20,187 nt of DNA from a virus (IMGVR_UViG_3300023296_000703:1-20187), one strand, 5' to 3'. Shown: positions 7,035-14,299, counted from the stretch's first letter. Notes: generated from the letters alone by a model not told the origin. A program made the numbers and translations.

Positions 7035-8337
7035 TTCTTAGCCGTCTTTCAATGGTGGCCATATCATTCACAAAGTTAGCATCTTCAAACGGTTGTATGC
7101 TAGTTGGGAACATATAAACGCCCTCCATTTCTTCATCAACGTCCATGCCGCTTTCACGCTGCTTGTCTGCTACTGTTTTCCACCATTGAATATTTAGCTT
7201 TTCGGCTAACATCTTTTCATCTCCTTGCAGTTCCTCGATTCCTGACGTATCATAATCAACCATTCCAGTCTTTTCAAAACCTTCTATACCATAATGATTC
7301 AAAGAATCATGGAACGATTCCACCCAAGTTAAAATAGCGTCAGTATACGCGGCTTTCCTCGCTTCCCTCATAGCCGTTCCAAAGGATTGACTTGTACTGT
7401 CCTGCCTAAAAATCATGTAAGGAACATGAAAAACGATGCAAATATCTTCTAACACTTTCTTATCCGATTCGTACAAATTCAGGTCTATCGGACTCAAACC
7501 AATTGGGATAAATGAAACGTCTCCAGATGTCACCAAAAATTTACCCTTATTATTCGGGCCATATGCTTTTTGTCGCATCTTATTTTCAACCAATGCTACT
7601 TGTTCGGGATTCCACGGCTCATTGCCTGAATCATCTTGTCTTGTCTTATCGGTAATAATGCCCATAACGCCACCATTTTGAATGCTTGCTAAATCTGCAT
7701 TCTCAATATCAGCAGATTTTTTTAAAATCGTTACAAGGGATCGCATTGGGCTTAGTCCTTTGTATCCCACACCCGTTTGGACTAAATCAAACGCTTCATT
7801 TCGTAAGTATATCATTTCATCGGGTGAAATGACTTGTCCCGTGTCATTGATTAAAAAACCACTTGCACCCTCAAACGTCCTCTCATAAATAGGGTCTATA
7901 TGGTTAGATGGAATAATGTGCATTTCATCCCATCTACCACTTGATAGTTTAGGACAATAAATATATGCCTCTCCTGTTGACCCATAATATCCGTATAACT
8001 GATACTTAAATTGGTAGGCTGTTTGGTATGAGTTTGGTCGCCTGTTTAGCTTGTCAAGCAATAGATTTTCAAGTATTTTCTCTTTTTGACCGTCCCGTCC
8101 GATTTTAAACATGGCAGTTGGAACCTTTGCTGCCTTAGAGGATATAAATGATATGACTGCATAGGCATATTTGATTTTCTCAAAGTCCTCAATGTAGCGG
8201 GTTTTATTTTCAGTACCAATAAATGGAGCTGAGCGGCCTACCACTTGATTAAAATTTACACCGCCTAAACCTAAAACATTCCCATTCGAACCAAATAGGT
8301 TATTTACAACGCCCTTAAAAACATCTATTAATGCCAT
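7024..8337 (-). CDS. portal protein (HK97 / phage portal family)
   Basis: The 437-residue product matches portal proteins, which form the dodecameric DNA entry ring at one capsid vertex and dock the terminase. Recognisable parts are the early IKYAYAVISFISSKAAKVP helix, the NRRPNSYQTAYQFKYQLYGY helix with the following GEAYIY strand, the PDEMIYLRN segment, GLSPMRSLVTIL, and the region FHVPYMIFRQDSTSQSFGTAM, a portal hallmark. A helical C-terminus follows. Length is typical. It lies between the large terminase and the Mu-F-like gene. Confidence 0.93.
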   Translation of the reverse strand: MALIDVFKGVVNNLFGSNGNVLGLGGVNFNQVVGRSAPFIGTENKTRYIEDFEKIKYAYAVISFISSKAAKVPTAMFKIGRDGQKEKILENLLLDKLNRRPNSYQTAYQFKYQLYGYYGSTGEAYIYCPKLSSGRWDEMHIIPSNHIDPIYERTFEGASGFLINDTGQVISPDEMIYLRNEAFDLVQTGVGYKGLSPMRSLVTILKKSADIENADLASIQNGGVMGIITDKTRQDDSGNEPWNPEQVALVENKMRQKAYGPNNKGKFLVTSGDVSFIPIGLSPIDLNLYESDKKVLEDICIVFHVPYMIFRQDSTSQSFGTAMREARKAAYTDAILTWVESFHDSLNHYGIEGFEKTGMVDYDTSGIEELQGDEKMLAEKLNIQWWKTVADKQRESGMDVDEEMEGVYMFPTSIQPFEDANFVNDMATIERRLRNEL

Positions 8338-8366
8338 ACATATTTTTTTACAATATTACTAATTTC

Positions 8367-9602
8367 TTACGCAATTGCAAAGGTACGCCTCTTAATTACT
8401 AATTCGGTCGCACCATGAACCATTGCATCAACCCTGTCAGGACTGTCTTTATTCGAATCTGGATTAAACGTTACCATTTGGCTTTCGAGTTTTGGGAACA
8501 TACCAACGTGCCATATTTTCCCTTGTTCGTAAAGGCTATAAATCGGTTCGGCTCGTAACGCTTTGCCTTTTGTGGCTGTTACTAGGATGATTCGATTGGT
8601 CTTGTCTACCTGCCTTATGACTGCCATTACCATGTCTCCACCTTGGTTCTTTTCAGCTACATAAGCATCGCAATTCCATTTTATATAGGCTTGGTTCGCA
8701 ACGGTTGCCCATTCGAGCGGGCTATATTTCCCTGAAATATCCTCCAAAACATAGATATGACCGTTTGCCGATTTGCCTAAGACTACAATTCCCGTCTCAT
8801 CACTATCCATCGTTTTAGTGACAGCTGGATCAATCGAAACAATGACCCGCACCAATTCAGGCGCAACCCGAACCCTTTGACGGTCAAGGATGGAACGATT
8901 CCAAAGCAATCCCTCAGCATCATCGAGCCAATGGCCTAAATATCTATGATTGTATCGTAATGGATTGGTTAGTCTGACCGATTCAGCTTTTGCCAGAAAT
9001 TTATCAGAAAGGTTTTCAATATTGTCTAAATAGTTATGATGAATGTAGGTAACATTTCCAATTACGCCCGTAAATTCGTTTGGAAGGTTATGAGGTTCAA
9101 ACCAACGTTTGTAATACCATGCACTTTTAAACGAGGGATTAAGGATTAAAATAACTACGTTTTTTGCGTTTTTGCTTCGTACCGTTTCATCAATGGTATC
9201 AAAATTATTTTCGTTTGGCTCTTCCTCAAATTCGTCATATATCCACATAGTCAGGTCTGGAATACCTTTGAGCTTTGCGGTTTGGTTGCCGCTTTGGGTT
9301 TTTATTCCTGAAAAGATTATTTGGTTATTCGTGTGAACGTTTATGATTTCGCTTTCCAATACCCTAAAATCTGATTCAGCCTTAAAGCTTTCAATCACTC
9401 CTTTGTATTCGGGAATGATTGACTTTTTTGCAGAGTTCATGGAATAACGGGTAGCTAATATCTTATGCCCTTTTTCATAGGTTGCTCTAATAGCTATATC
9501 CTTAGCCACAAACGTTTTACCACCTCCTCTACCACCTGTAAATATATAGTAGTTGGTTAATCCCTCATAAACCGTTTCAAACTTTTCATCTATCCTTATC
9601 AT
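8367..9602 (-). CDS. terL: terminase large subunit (ATPase and nuclease)
   Basis: The 411-residue protein is the packaging motor that translocates DNA through the portal and cuts concatemers. The N-terminal ATPase has Walker A GGRGGGKT (residues 23-30) and Walker B-like LTMWIYDE with acidic D123-E124; a coupling-type segment ILILNPSFKS follows at about 151-160. The RNase H-like nuclease has VSIDPAVTKTMDSDETG (D258 as first acid), YVLEDI (D288) and the C-terminal SPDRVDAMVHG (D392). It resembles the PBSX-family large terminase. Its start overlaps the small terminase gene by 17 bases. Confidence 0.95.
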   Translation of the reverse strand: MIRIDEKFETVYEGLTNYYIFTGGRGGGKTFVAKDIAIRATYEKGHKILATRYSMNSAKKSIIPEYKGVIESFKAESDFRVLESEIINVHTNNQIIFSGIKTQSGNQTAKLKGIPDLTMWIYDEFEEEPNENNFDTIDETVRSKNAKNVVILILNPSFKSAWYYKRWFEPHNLPNEFTGVIGNVTYIHHNYLDNIENLSDKFLAKAESVRLTNPLRYNHRYLGHWLDDAEGLLWNRSILDRQRVRVAPELVRVIVSIDPAVTKTMDSDETGIVVLGKSANGHIYVLEDISGKYSPLEWATVANQAYIKWNCDAYVAEKNQGGDMVMAVIRQVDKTNRIILVTATKGKALRAEPIYSLYEQGKIWHVGMFPKLESQMVTFNPDSNKDSPDRVDAMVHGATELVIKRRTFAIA

Positions 9603-9966
9603 TCTTACCCTTTACCCATTGAATTAATGGAATGTTCACGGGCTGGCCTCCTGTGGTGTGATCCGTATAAGTCATTGCTAAACGTTTCCTTTCGTCATCA
9701 GTACAAATCAGCTTCATTAATGCCAATTGTAAAGCGGGCGCGGTTGATTTATACCACTTTGACCGCATGGAAGACTTTATTTCAATCTTATTAATATCTA
9801 ACAAGTCTTTTAGTTCGTTACTTTCGTCACCATTAATAGGGAAATACTCATAATAGGTTTTCTTTGCAATCGGCAAAAATGCCACTACGTCTTCAATAAA
9901 AAATAACTTTCTCTTGAGTATTTCGGCCTTAGCCAGTTCGAATATTTTAGTTTTGTCGTATGCCAT
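9586..9966 (-). CDS. terS: terminase small subunit
   Basis: The 126-residue protein lies immediately before terL and overlaps it. The helical N-terminal half (TKIFELAKAEILKRK, IEDVVAFLPIAKKTYYEYFP) has the spacing of a helix-turn-helix DNA-recognition unit; a central helix-rich part (LKDLLDINKIEIKSSMRSKWY) suits oligomerisation, and ALQLALMKLICTDDERKRLA is a segment often seen in Bacteroidota phage small terminases. It would recognise the packaging site and load TerL. The gene overlaps the upstream methyltransferase fusion by 20 bases. Confidence 0.85.
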   Translation of the reverse strand: MAYDKTKIFELAKAEILKRKLFFIEDVVAFLPIAKKTYYEYFPINGDESNELKDLLDINKIEIKSSMRSKWYKSTAPALQLALMKLICTDDERKRLAMTYTDHTTGGQPVNIPLIQWVKGKNDKDR

Positions 9967-11104
9967 TGAGTTTGATTATTAAAGTAGGATCTAACGCCTT
10001 CATTCTATTTACAATTACATCACAATACTTTGGGTCGAGTTCCATGCCATAACACTTTCTTTTTAATTGGTGTGATGCTACCATTGTTGAGCCTGAACCA
10101 AGAAATAAATCCACTATAAACTCTCCTTTAAATTTATTTAACAAAATATTAAGCATGCCAATAGGTTTCATTGTTGGATGCGGCTTTATTCCGTTGACCT
10201 TATCTACCATTCTGTTTGCCCAACTCACATATTCGTATCTAAGTATCTCTCTTTTCACTTTCCTTTTACTAAAAATAGTTTCAAATGCAGAACCTATTAT
10301 TTTATCATACCTTTCTTCCACTCTTTTATCCCATATAATCCAACTACCTTCATTTTTTTTGGGAATATAATCTGAGTAATAATCAGCACCAAATAATACT
10401 ATATCATCGCAGTAGTTAAATAATGAAAATATAATAGATGGGTCAAATTGCTTGTCGTCATTTTCTATATTATCGTGTTTTCTACCGGGTTTTATTGTAT
10501 TGCTTCCCATTTTGGAAAAATCAGCATCTAAAAACATCCCATAAGGCGGATCAGTAAAAACCATATCAGCTTTCTCTTCATTCATTAACTTTGCAACGGT
10601 ATCGCTGCAAGTTGAATCACCGCACAACAAACGATGTTCTCCAATCTCGTAAAGGTCGCCTAATACCGTTATCGGTATATTTGGAGGTGTTGTATCAAAA
10701 TTATCCTCTTCTGCTTCTAGTTTTTTAACTCCAAAATCTGGAATATCCAAACCCCATTCCTCCAATTCCTCGCTATTCCATTCATCCTTTAGTTGTTCCC
10801 AATTCCATTCACCAAATGAGGCATTGTCTTTTATAAGAAATTCGGCCTTTTGCTCTTGAGTCCAATCGTCTGCAAGCAATACGGGTAATTTAGCGATTTT
10901 AAGCTCTTTTGCTGCCTTTAGCCTCATATTACCACCCAATACAATTAGTTTTCCGTCAACGTCAGTAAAACAGACCAGCGGCCTCTTTCTAAGCATATCA
11001 GGGAAGGACTCTAATGACCTTTTTAGCTTATCAAACTTTTCATCTTTTATAATCCTCGGATTGTTAGGATTCGGCTTTATTCGGTTTATGTCAACTTCTT
11101 CCAT
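9947..11104 (-). CDS. ParB-like nuclease domain fused to beta-type DNA methyltransferase
   Basis: I start at ATG 11104 (MEEVDINRIKPNPNNPR); a TTG 15 bases upstream would add five residues. The 385-residue protein has an N-terminal ParB/Srx-like domain (about 3-90) with KPNPNNPR and VLGGNMRLKAAKEL. A linker follows, then an amino-methyltransferase with LLCGDST (159-165), TDPPYG (184-189), HPTMKP (309-314) and VDLFLGSGSTMVA (331-343). DPPY precedes FLGSGST, the circular order of the beta class, giving N4-cytosine or N6-adenine methylation. Such fusions are common near terminases. It overlaps terS by 20 bases. Likely roles are protection from host restriction or marking DNA before packaging; no cognate nuclease is seen. 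Confidence 0.92.
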   Translation of the reverse strand: MEEVDINRIKPNPNNPRIIKDEKFDKLKRSLESFPDMLRKRPLVCFTDVDGKLIVLGGNMRLKAAKELKIAKLPVLLADDWTQEQKAEFLIKDNASFGEWNWEQLKDEWNSEELEEWGLDIPDFGVKKLEAEEDNFDTTPPNIPITVLGDLYEIGEHRLLCGDSTCSDTVAKLMNEEKADMVFTDPPYGMFLDADFSKMGSNTIKPGRKHDNIENDDKQFDPSIIFSLFNYCDDIVLFGADYYSDYIPKKNEGSWIIWDKRVEERYDKIIGSAFETIFSKRKVKREILRYEYVSWANRMVDKVNGIKPHPTMKPIGMLNILLNKFKGEFIVDLFLGSGSTMVASHQLKRKCYGMELDPKYCDVIVNRMKALDPTLIIKLNGIRQN

Positions 11105-11146
11105 AATAGTATTTATCAATTTTCAAATCCACCACCGATTTAGGTC

Positions 11147-11347
11147 TCATTTCTTCCATTCCTTAACAATCTTAGGTGAACCGTCTTCAATCACAAATAT
11201 AGTAACAATATACGATTTCCATTTAAGAAAGTCCAATACTGCCCTTGCTTTTGTTTCTGCACCCTCCAATGTATTGGCTATCCTAAGGAACTGGCATAGG
11301 CTTCGACTCAAAGGGTCTGCGTTTGATATGGTGAAGGAGTGAGTCAT
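11147..11347 (-). CDS. small unknown protein upstream of the ParB-methyltransferase
   Basis: The start chosen is ATG 11347 (MTHSFTISNADPLSRSL), giving 66 residues. A longer frame from 11395 is disfavoured because a TACTTTTG -7 element lies inside it. The product looks alpha/beta: a helical middle (PLSRSLCQFLRIANTLEGAETKARAVLDFLKWKSY) then a strand pair (IVTIFVIEDGSPKIVKEWKK). The pattern resembles small phage orphans but I cannot name it. It is followed closely by the ParB-methyltransferase gene. Confidence 0.6.
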   Translation of the reverse strand: MTHSFTISNADPLSRSLCQFLRIANTLEGAETKARAVLDFLKWKSYIVTIFVIEDGSPKIVKEWKK

Positions 11348-11364
11348 TGTTTTACTATTTAATA

Positions 11365-11372
11365 CAAAAGTA
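11365..11372 (-). promoter_or_regulatory. -7-like element before the 66-residue gene
   Basis: TACTTTTG on the minus strand matches the Bacteroidota -7 consensus TAnnTTTG and sits 17 bases before the ATG at 11347. No clear TTTG is found at the expected -33 position. The 6-bp inverted repeat at 11387-11409 overlaps where the -33 box would be, so an operator is possible. This may be the promoter of the methyltransferase-terminase-head operon. Confidence 0.35.
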
Positions 11373-11386
11373 CATAAAACGAGATA

Positions 11387-11409
11387 AAACGGCATTAAAA
11401 CGACCGTTT
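11387..11409. repeat. short inverted repeat AAACGG / CCGTTT
   Basis: Perfect 6-bp arms, AAACGG at 11387-11392 and CCGTTT at 11404-11409, with an 11-base spacer. It lies between the zinc-ribbon gene stop (11438) and the -7-like element of the next gene. It could be an operator or a weak hairpin; there is no following T run to make it a good terminator. Confidence 0.35.
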
Positions 11410-11437
11410 AGCTGCGTGTTAGAGTGCATTAATTTGC

Positions 11438-11677
11438 CTAACTATCTGTGTGCCATTTGTGGCAGGGTTCGCAAAGTTGGTCTCTGTATTCTTTTGTGGT
11501 CTTGTCGCAATCTCGGCAAACAAACGGCACAATAACATTATCTAAAGGTAATGTTTGCCCTTGCTTTAGTGATTGTAAACGAAATTCAAATTCATTTAGG
11601 AACTCTTCATCTGTTGGCATTCCTCCAATGCCTTCCATTCCTTTTACTATGTCAATTACTTTTTCTGATATATTCAT
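11438..11677 (-). CDS. small zinc-ribbon protein
   Basis: I start at ATG 11677 (MNISEKVIDIVKGMEG), preceded by an A-rich leader, because longer starts would intrude into the upstream coding region. The 79-residue protein has a helical N-terminal half and a C-terminal CRDCDKTTKEYRDQLCEPCHKWH, a C-x2-C-x11-C-x2-C pattern followed by histidines, which predicts one zinc-ribbon. Such modules bind nucleic acid or protein and occur in small phage regulators. There is no catalytic signature. It follows the 66-residue acidic gene. Confidence 0.6.
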   Translation of the reverse strand: MNISEKVIDIVKGMEGIGGMPTDEEFLNEFEFRLQSLKQGQTLPLDNVIVPFVCRDCDKTTKEYRDQLCEPCHKWHTDS

Positions 11678-11723
11678 AATTCTTTTTTGTTTAGTCGGGC
11701 AAAAAATACCCTTAGATTTGCCA

Positions 11724-11924
11724 TTAATCCTCATCCCCAATCGCATCAAAAAAGGCGGTTTCGATTTCTTTCATATCCCAATCTAGTATTTCAATCTGTC
11801 TAATCTCAAATCTTGGCTCATCCATCGGCTGATCTCTATCCGTTGACCGTTCAGGGATATTATATTCAGCTGTTAGTTGCAAGTAGATATTACCGATTTT
11901 GATTATTTTGGTTGCTGTTTTCAT
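11724..11924 (-). CDS. small acidic protein downstream of the iteron region
   Basis: The 66-residue product begins with a strand-rich part (TATKIIKIGNIYLQLTAEYNIP), then a polar loop rich in acidic and proline residues (ERSTDRDQPMDEPRFE), and ends in an acidic helix (DMKEIETAFFDAIGDED). I do not recognise it. It is the first gene after the iteron-rich region and lies behind a good promoter match (11962-11992), so it may be an early or regulated product. Small acidic phage proteins often bind host proteins, but nothing here proves it. Confidence 0.6.
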   Translation of the reverse strand: MKTATKIIKIGNIYLQLTAEYNIPERSTDRDQPMDEPRFEIRQIEILDWDMKEIETAFFDAIGDED

Positions 11925-11961
11925 TTTCGTGTCGTTTAGTTCCCTATTTATTTAAGTTAAG

Positions 11962-11992
11962 CAAATATAATATACTTAAAAGTACCAATCAA
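11962..11992 (-). promoter_or_regulatory. Bacteroidota-type promoter at the edge of the iteron region
   Basis: On the minus strand TATATTTG (11969-11962) matches the -7 consensus TAnnTTTG exactly; TTGA (11992-11989) lies 19 bases upstream in the -33 position as a partial match. The predicted start is about 30 bases before the ATG at 11924. A 12-bp element (TTAAAAGTACCA at 11976-11987) lies between the two boxes, so a protein binding there could control it. Confidence 0.5.
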
Positions 11993-12089
11993 GTGAATGG
12001 ACATATTTATTTTTAACGATTGGAATTTTATGGTTTTCAATCGTTAAAAGCGTTAAAAGCGATGATTATCAATTGGTTACGGGTCATAT

Positions 12090-12118
12090 TTTTAACGGTT
12101 TTAACGATTTTAACGATT
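12090..12118 (+). repeat. tandem 9-bp iterons (TTTTAACGR x3)
   Basis: Three copies of TTTTAACGG/A follow each other at an exact 9-base period and end in a further TT. This is the densest part of the iteron field; a second closely spaced pair at 12254-12275 has an 11-base period. The near-helical spacing would place bound proteins on almost the same DNA face. Confidence 0.7.
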
Positions 12119-12123
12119 TTCCC

Positions 12124-12172
12124 TATATGTTGTTTGTATTTAGAGCGTTTTTTCATTTTTGAACAACATATA
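12124..12172. repeat. 11-bp inverted repeat inside the iteron region
   Basis: TATATGTTGTT (12124-12134) and AACAACATATA (12162-12172) are perfect complements separated by 27 bases. The spacer is AT-rich. It could extrude as a hairpin or bind a dimeric protein. It is not followed by a T run, so a terminator is unlikely. Confidence 0.55.
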
Positions 12173-12326
12173 TAGAATGTTAAAAAAAGGGCTTAATCGT
12201 TAAAATGGTTAAAAGTACCATTTTTAAGAACTGAATATCAAGGTTTTAAGAGGTTTTAACGATTTTTTAACGATTGACTTTCTTGAAATAATGATTAAAA
12301 TCGTTAAAACCTTTAAAAATACTATT

Positions 12327-13763
12327 TTAAAACGGTAATTCTTCTTTCTTTTCATCCGTTCCGTTTAGCTCTGTTTTCAATACAATTCTTTTATTTCCAT
12401 ACCCTGAAATTATTTCTTTCCCAACTGATTCAAGGTATTTTGAAAACTTTATTTTAGACTGTTGAAACGCTCCCGTTACATCGCAATATTGGGCATAATC
12501 GGCATATAAAAAGCTGTAATCAATGTTTTCAGTCGATTCTAATACCCTTTCATCATACCATGCCGAAACGCTGTTTAGCTCGTTTTTGTACTTTTGTACT
12601 TCTTGCTTAACGATTTCAGGAGCGTGTAATCCGCTTTCTTTAAATCGAATAAAACCCTCTACACACCAATTCAAAATACCTGACAATTCACCCTTAAAAT
12701 CATTCATTACGTCTTCGGTCTTTCGGATGGTGTCCTTAGAAAATTTATATTCGAAAGGTATCAAATGAACCCTCCTCCAAATGCCATGATCATCACCTTT
12801 TATAATTGGCTTATGATTTCCGAACATCCAAAGCTTGTGAGTTGGCTCAAAATCGAACGGATCTCCATAAATTCGACGTGCCGAAATGGTATCGCCTCCA
12901 GTCAAATCTTTAATCAAGGCTTCGTTTAATTTCTTTCCTTCTGGTATTTCGGATGATAAAACAAGCCTACTGCCTTTCAGGTTTGCAATATTATAATCCG
13001 TTCCCGTTTGGTTTTTTGTCAATAAAGAATCAACGGGAAAGGACTGATAATAATCTTGAAACACTAATTTTATCGTATTGAAAAACGTGCTTTTGCCGTT
13101 TGCTCCCTGACCATAACAAAAGAAAAAACCTTGAAAATCCTTTAGTCCAGACATAGAATAGCCAACGGCTGTTTGAATGTATTTTATTAGCTCGCCATTA
13201 CCTTGAAAAATAGTGTTCAAAAACTCATCCCATTTAGGGCATTTTGCTTTAGTGTCGTAATCTGTCGTGGGTGTTTTTGAAATCATGTATGACGGAGAAT
13301 GAGGCGTAAAACTTATATCGGATAAGTCAATTACACCATTACCACAAATAAACAAAAACGGATTTTTGTCAAATATGCCCTCATGTGCTGGCAGTTCTGA
13401 GGTAGCCAATTCCATCACATTATCAATATAGGACTTAAAACCAAGGGATTTCAATGCGTTTTGCGTTTCATCTAACATCGGTTTTATCATCTTTTTATCC
13501 TCCTTTGTGGCGTTTTCAAACATTTCATCCACTCGTAAATATTCATCCTCCACTATTTGCGATAATTCAGCAGAAATATATTTTCTTACCTGTTTCATTT
13601 GATCGCTTTTCCAGTAGCCATTTTGGTAATAATGCCAAACTTTATTCGTGTGATTGTAAATAAAATCATGCGAAAAAAGTTCTTTACATAGCTTCGACAA
13701 ACCTCTTTGACCATCTTTTATATAGTCTTGTGGGTTAATTTGCTTCTTTTTGCTTTTTATCAT
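12327..13763 (-). CDS. D5-type SF3 replicative helicase
   Basis: The 478-residue protein carries a D5_N-type N-terminal part and a superfamily 3 helicase domain. Walker A is YGQGANGKSTF (GQGANGKS at 218-225); the Walker B-like LVLSSEIPEG has E272; the sensor block LWMFGNHKP has N316; the arginine finger lies in GIWRRVHLIPFE (R330/R331). SF3 helicases unwind phage DNA at replication origins. At this length there is no room for a full primase domain at the N-terminus, so a primase must come from elsewhere or from the host. It ends KKEELPF, like an SSB C-terminal tip. Its start overlaps the preceding gene by 29 bases, and the iteron region follows it. Confidence 0.9.
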   Translation of the reverse strand: MIKSKKKQINPQDYIKDGQRGLSKLCKELFSHDFIYNHTNKVWHYYQNGYWKSDQMKQVRKYISAELSQIVEDEYLRVDEMFENATKEDKKMIKPMLDETQNALKSLGFKSYIDNVMELATSELPAHEGIFDKNPFLFICGNGVIDLSDISFTPHSPSYMISKTPTTDYDTKAKCPKWDEFLNTIFQGNGELIKYIQTAVGYSMSGLKDFQGFFFCYGQGANGKSTFFNTIKLVFQDYYQSFPVDSLLTKNQTGTDYNIANLKGSRLVLSSEIPEGKKLNEALIKDLTGGDTISARRIYGDPFDFEPTHKLWMFGNHKPIIKGDDHGIWRRVHLIPFEYKFSKDTIRKTEDVMNDFKGELSGILNWCVEGFIRFKESGLHAPEIVKQEVQKYKNELNSVSAWYDERVLESTENIDYSFLYADYAQYCDVTGAFQQSKIKFSKYLESVGKEIISGYGNKRIVLKTELNGTDEKKEELPF

Positions 13764-14046
13764 AGTAGGCTTTCATGATTTCAGGTTCAATAATATTTTT
13801 CTCAGACAATATCCATTTTTGCCATTGTTCAACCGCTATAATTTTGGCCTTGGTATTGATTGCCTCCATTCTTAAAACGGTTGCATAGGTTCTAATCGAA
13901 TCAATAGACCTGACAAGCTTATTAATTTGGCTTTCCTTTTGCTTTTTTTGGTGGTAATCTAAGGTTTTTAATCTTTCATCCTCCAACTCTGAAATTACAT
14001 TAAGAATGTCGCTTTCCGCAATGATGTATTCATTAGGAACTCTCAT
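13735..14046 (-). CDS. helical (coiled-coil-like) protein of the replication operon
   Basis: The 103-residue product is almost wholly helical: ESDILNVISELEDERLKTLD then QKKQKESQINKLVRSIDSIR, with further heptad-like leucines and isoleucines and a charged C-terminus (EIMKAYYDKKQKEAN). No enzymatic motif is visible. It starts at an ATGA overlap with the 56-residue HTH-like gene and overlaps the helicase start by 29 bases, so it is co-translated with replication proteins and may act as helicase loader or partner. That role is inference from position only. Confidence 0.65.
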   Translation of the reverse strand: MRVPNEYIIAESDILNVISELEDERLKTLDYHQKKQKESQINKLVRSIDSIRTYATVLRMEAINTKAKIIAVEQWQKWILSEKNIIEPEIMKAYYDKKQKEAN

Positions 14047-14213
14047 TCTTTTATCAATTCACTTTTGTAAAGCGATTCAATTAATGACCACTCCGATTTC
14101 TTCCAATTGTCTTTCTTAATTCGCTTGTCAAGTAACGGCCTTGAAATTTCTAGCTGGTCGCAAACCCAAGATTTTGAGTGCTTTCCAATGAGGTAGTATA
14201 TTTTATTTTCCAT
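14043..14213 (-). CDS. 56-residue HTH-like protein (paralog of 14846-15013)
   Basis: A 56-codon frame from ATG 14213 reads MENKIYYLIGKHSKSWVCDQ and continues LEISRPLLDKRIKKDNWKKS. The pattern (helix, KSWVCDQLEISRPLLDKRI as probable helix-turn-helix, then NWKKSEWSLIESL helix) suggests a small Cro/Xis-like DNA-binding protein. It is a clear relative of the 55-residue product at 14846-15013, sharing YY-IG--SK-W, L-I and NWK-SE with near-identical spacing. Its stop overlaps the start of the next gene (ATGA). The upstream DNA holds AATGTAA elements and palindromes, consistent with self-regulation. Confidence 0.75.
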   Translation of the reverse strand: MENKIYYLIGKHSKSWVCDQLEISRPLLDKRIKKDNWKKSEWSLIESLYKSELIKE

Positions 14214-14221
14214 ACTGCAAG

Positions 14222-14266
14222 TTACAAAATGTAAAATAAATACACTAATGTAAATAAATTATTTAC
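14222..14266. promoter_or_regulatory. operator-like palindromes upstream of the 56-residue HTH-like gene
   Basis: TTACA-AAA-TGTAA (14222-14234) and GTAAATAA-A-TTATTTAC (14250-14266) are perfect palindromes apart from their odd centre base or bases. AATGTAA occurs at 14228-14234 and 14247-14253, 19 bases apart. This lies between the terminator at 14274-14299 and the ATG at 14213. I could not place a clean -33/-7 pair here. An operator for a small dimeric HTH protein is the likely reading. Confidence 0.5.
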
Positions 14267-14273
14267 AAACAAA

Positions 14274-14299
14274 AAAACCCTGCCATAAGACAAGGTTTT
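14274..14299 (-). terminator. rho-independent terminator after the VRR-NUC gene
   Basis: A stem AAAACCCTG / CAAGGTTTT with one C-A mismatch encloses an 8-base loop. On the minus strand it is followed by seven T residues (complement of A14271-14277). It sits 25 bases after the stop of the VRR-NUC gene and before the next transcription unit. Confidence 0.75.

Larger units (their letters stand above)
11925..12326. other. gene-free iteron region, candidate replication origin
   Basis: This 400-base stretch has no credible gene. It is very AT-rich and carries about ten copies of TTTTAACGATT or its complement, a 12-bp direct repeat and an 11-bp inverted repeat. Clear iteron positions are 12011-12021, 12039-12049, 12090-12100 (one mismatch), 12099-12109, 12108-12118, 12195-12205, 12254-12264, 12265-12275 and 12299-12309; a partial copy lies at 12051-12058. 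It directly follows the SF3 helicase gene. Repeats plus AT-richness beside a replicative helicase fit an origin; an operator array for a phage repressor is the main alternative. Confidence 0.6.

Noticed and set aside
10155-10375. Plus-strand frames opposite the methyltransferase domain
   Set aside because: Hydrophobic antisense shadows of a gene with clear DPPY and FLGSGST motifs.
11976-12309. CRISPR array
   Set aside because: Repeats are 9-12 bases, occur in both orientations at irregular spacing, and there are no uniform spacers or cas genes.
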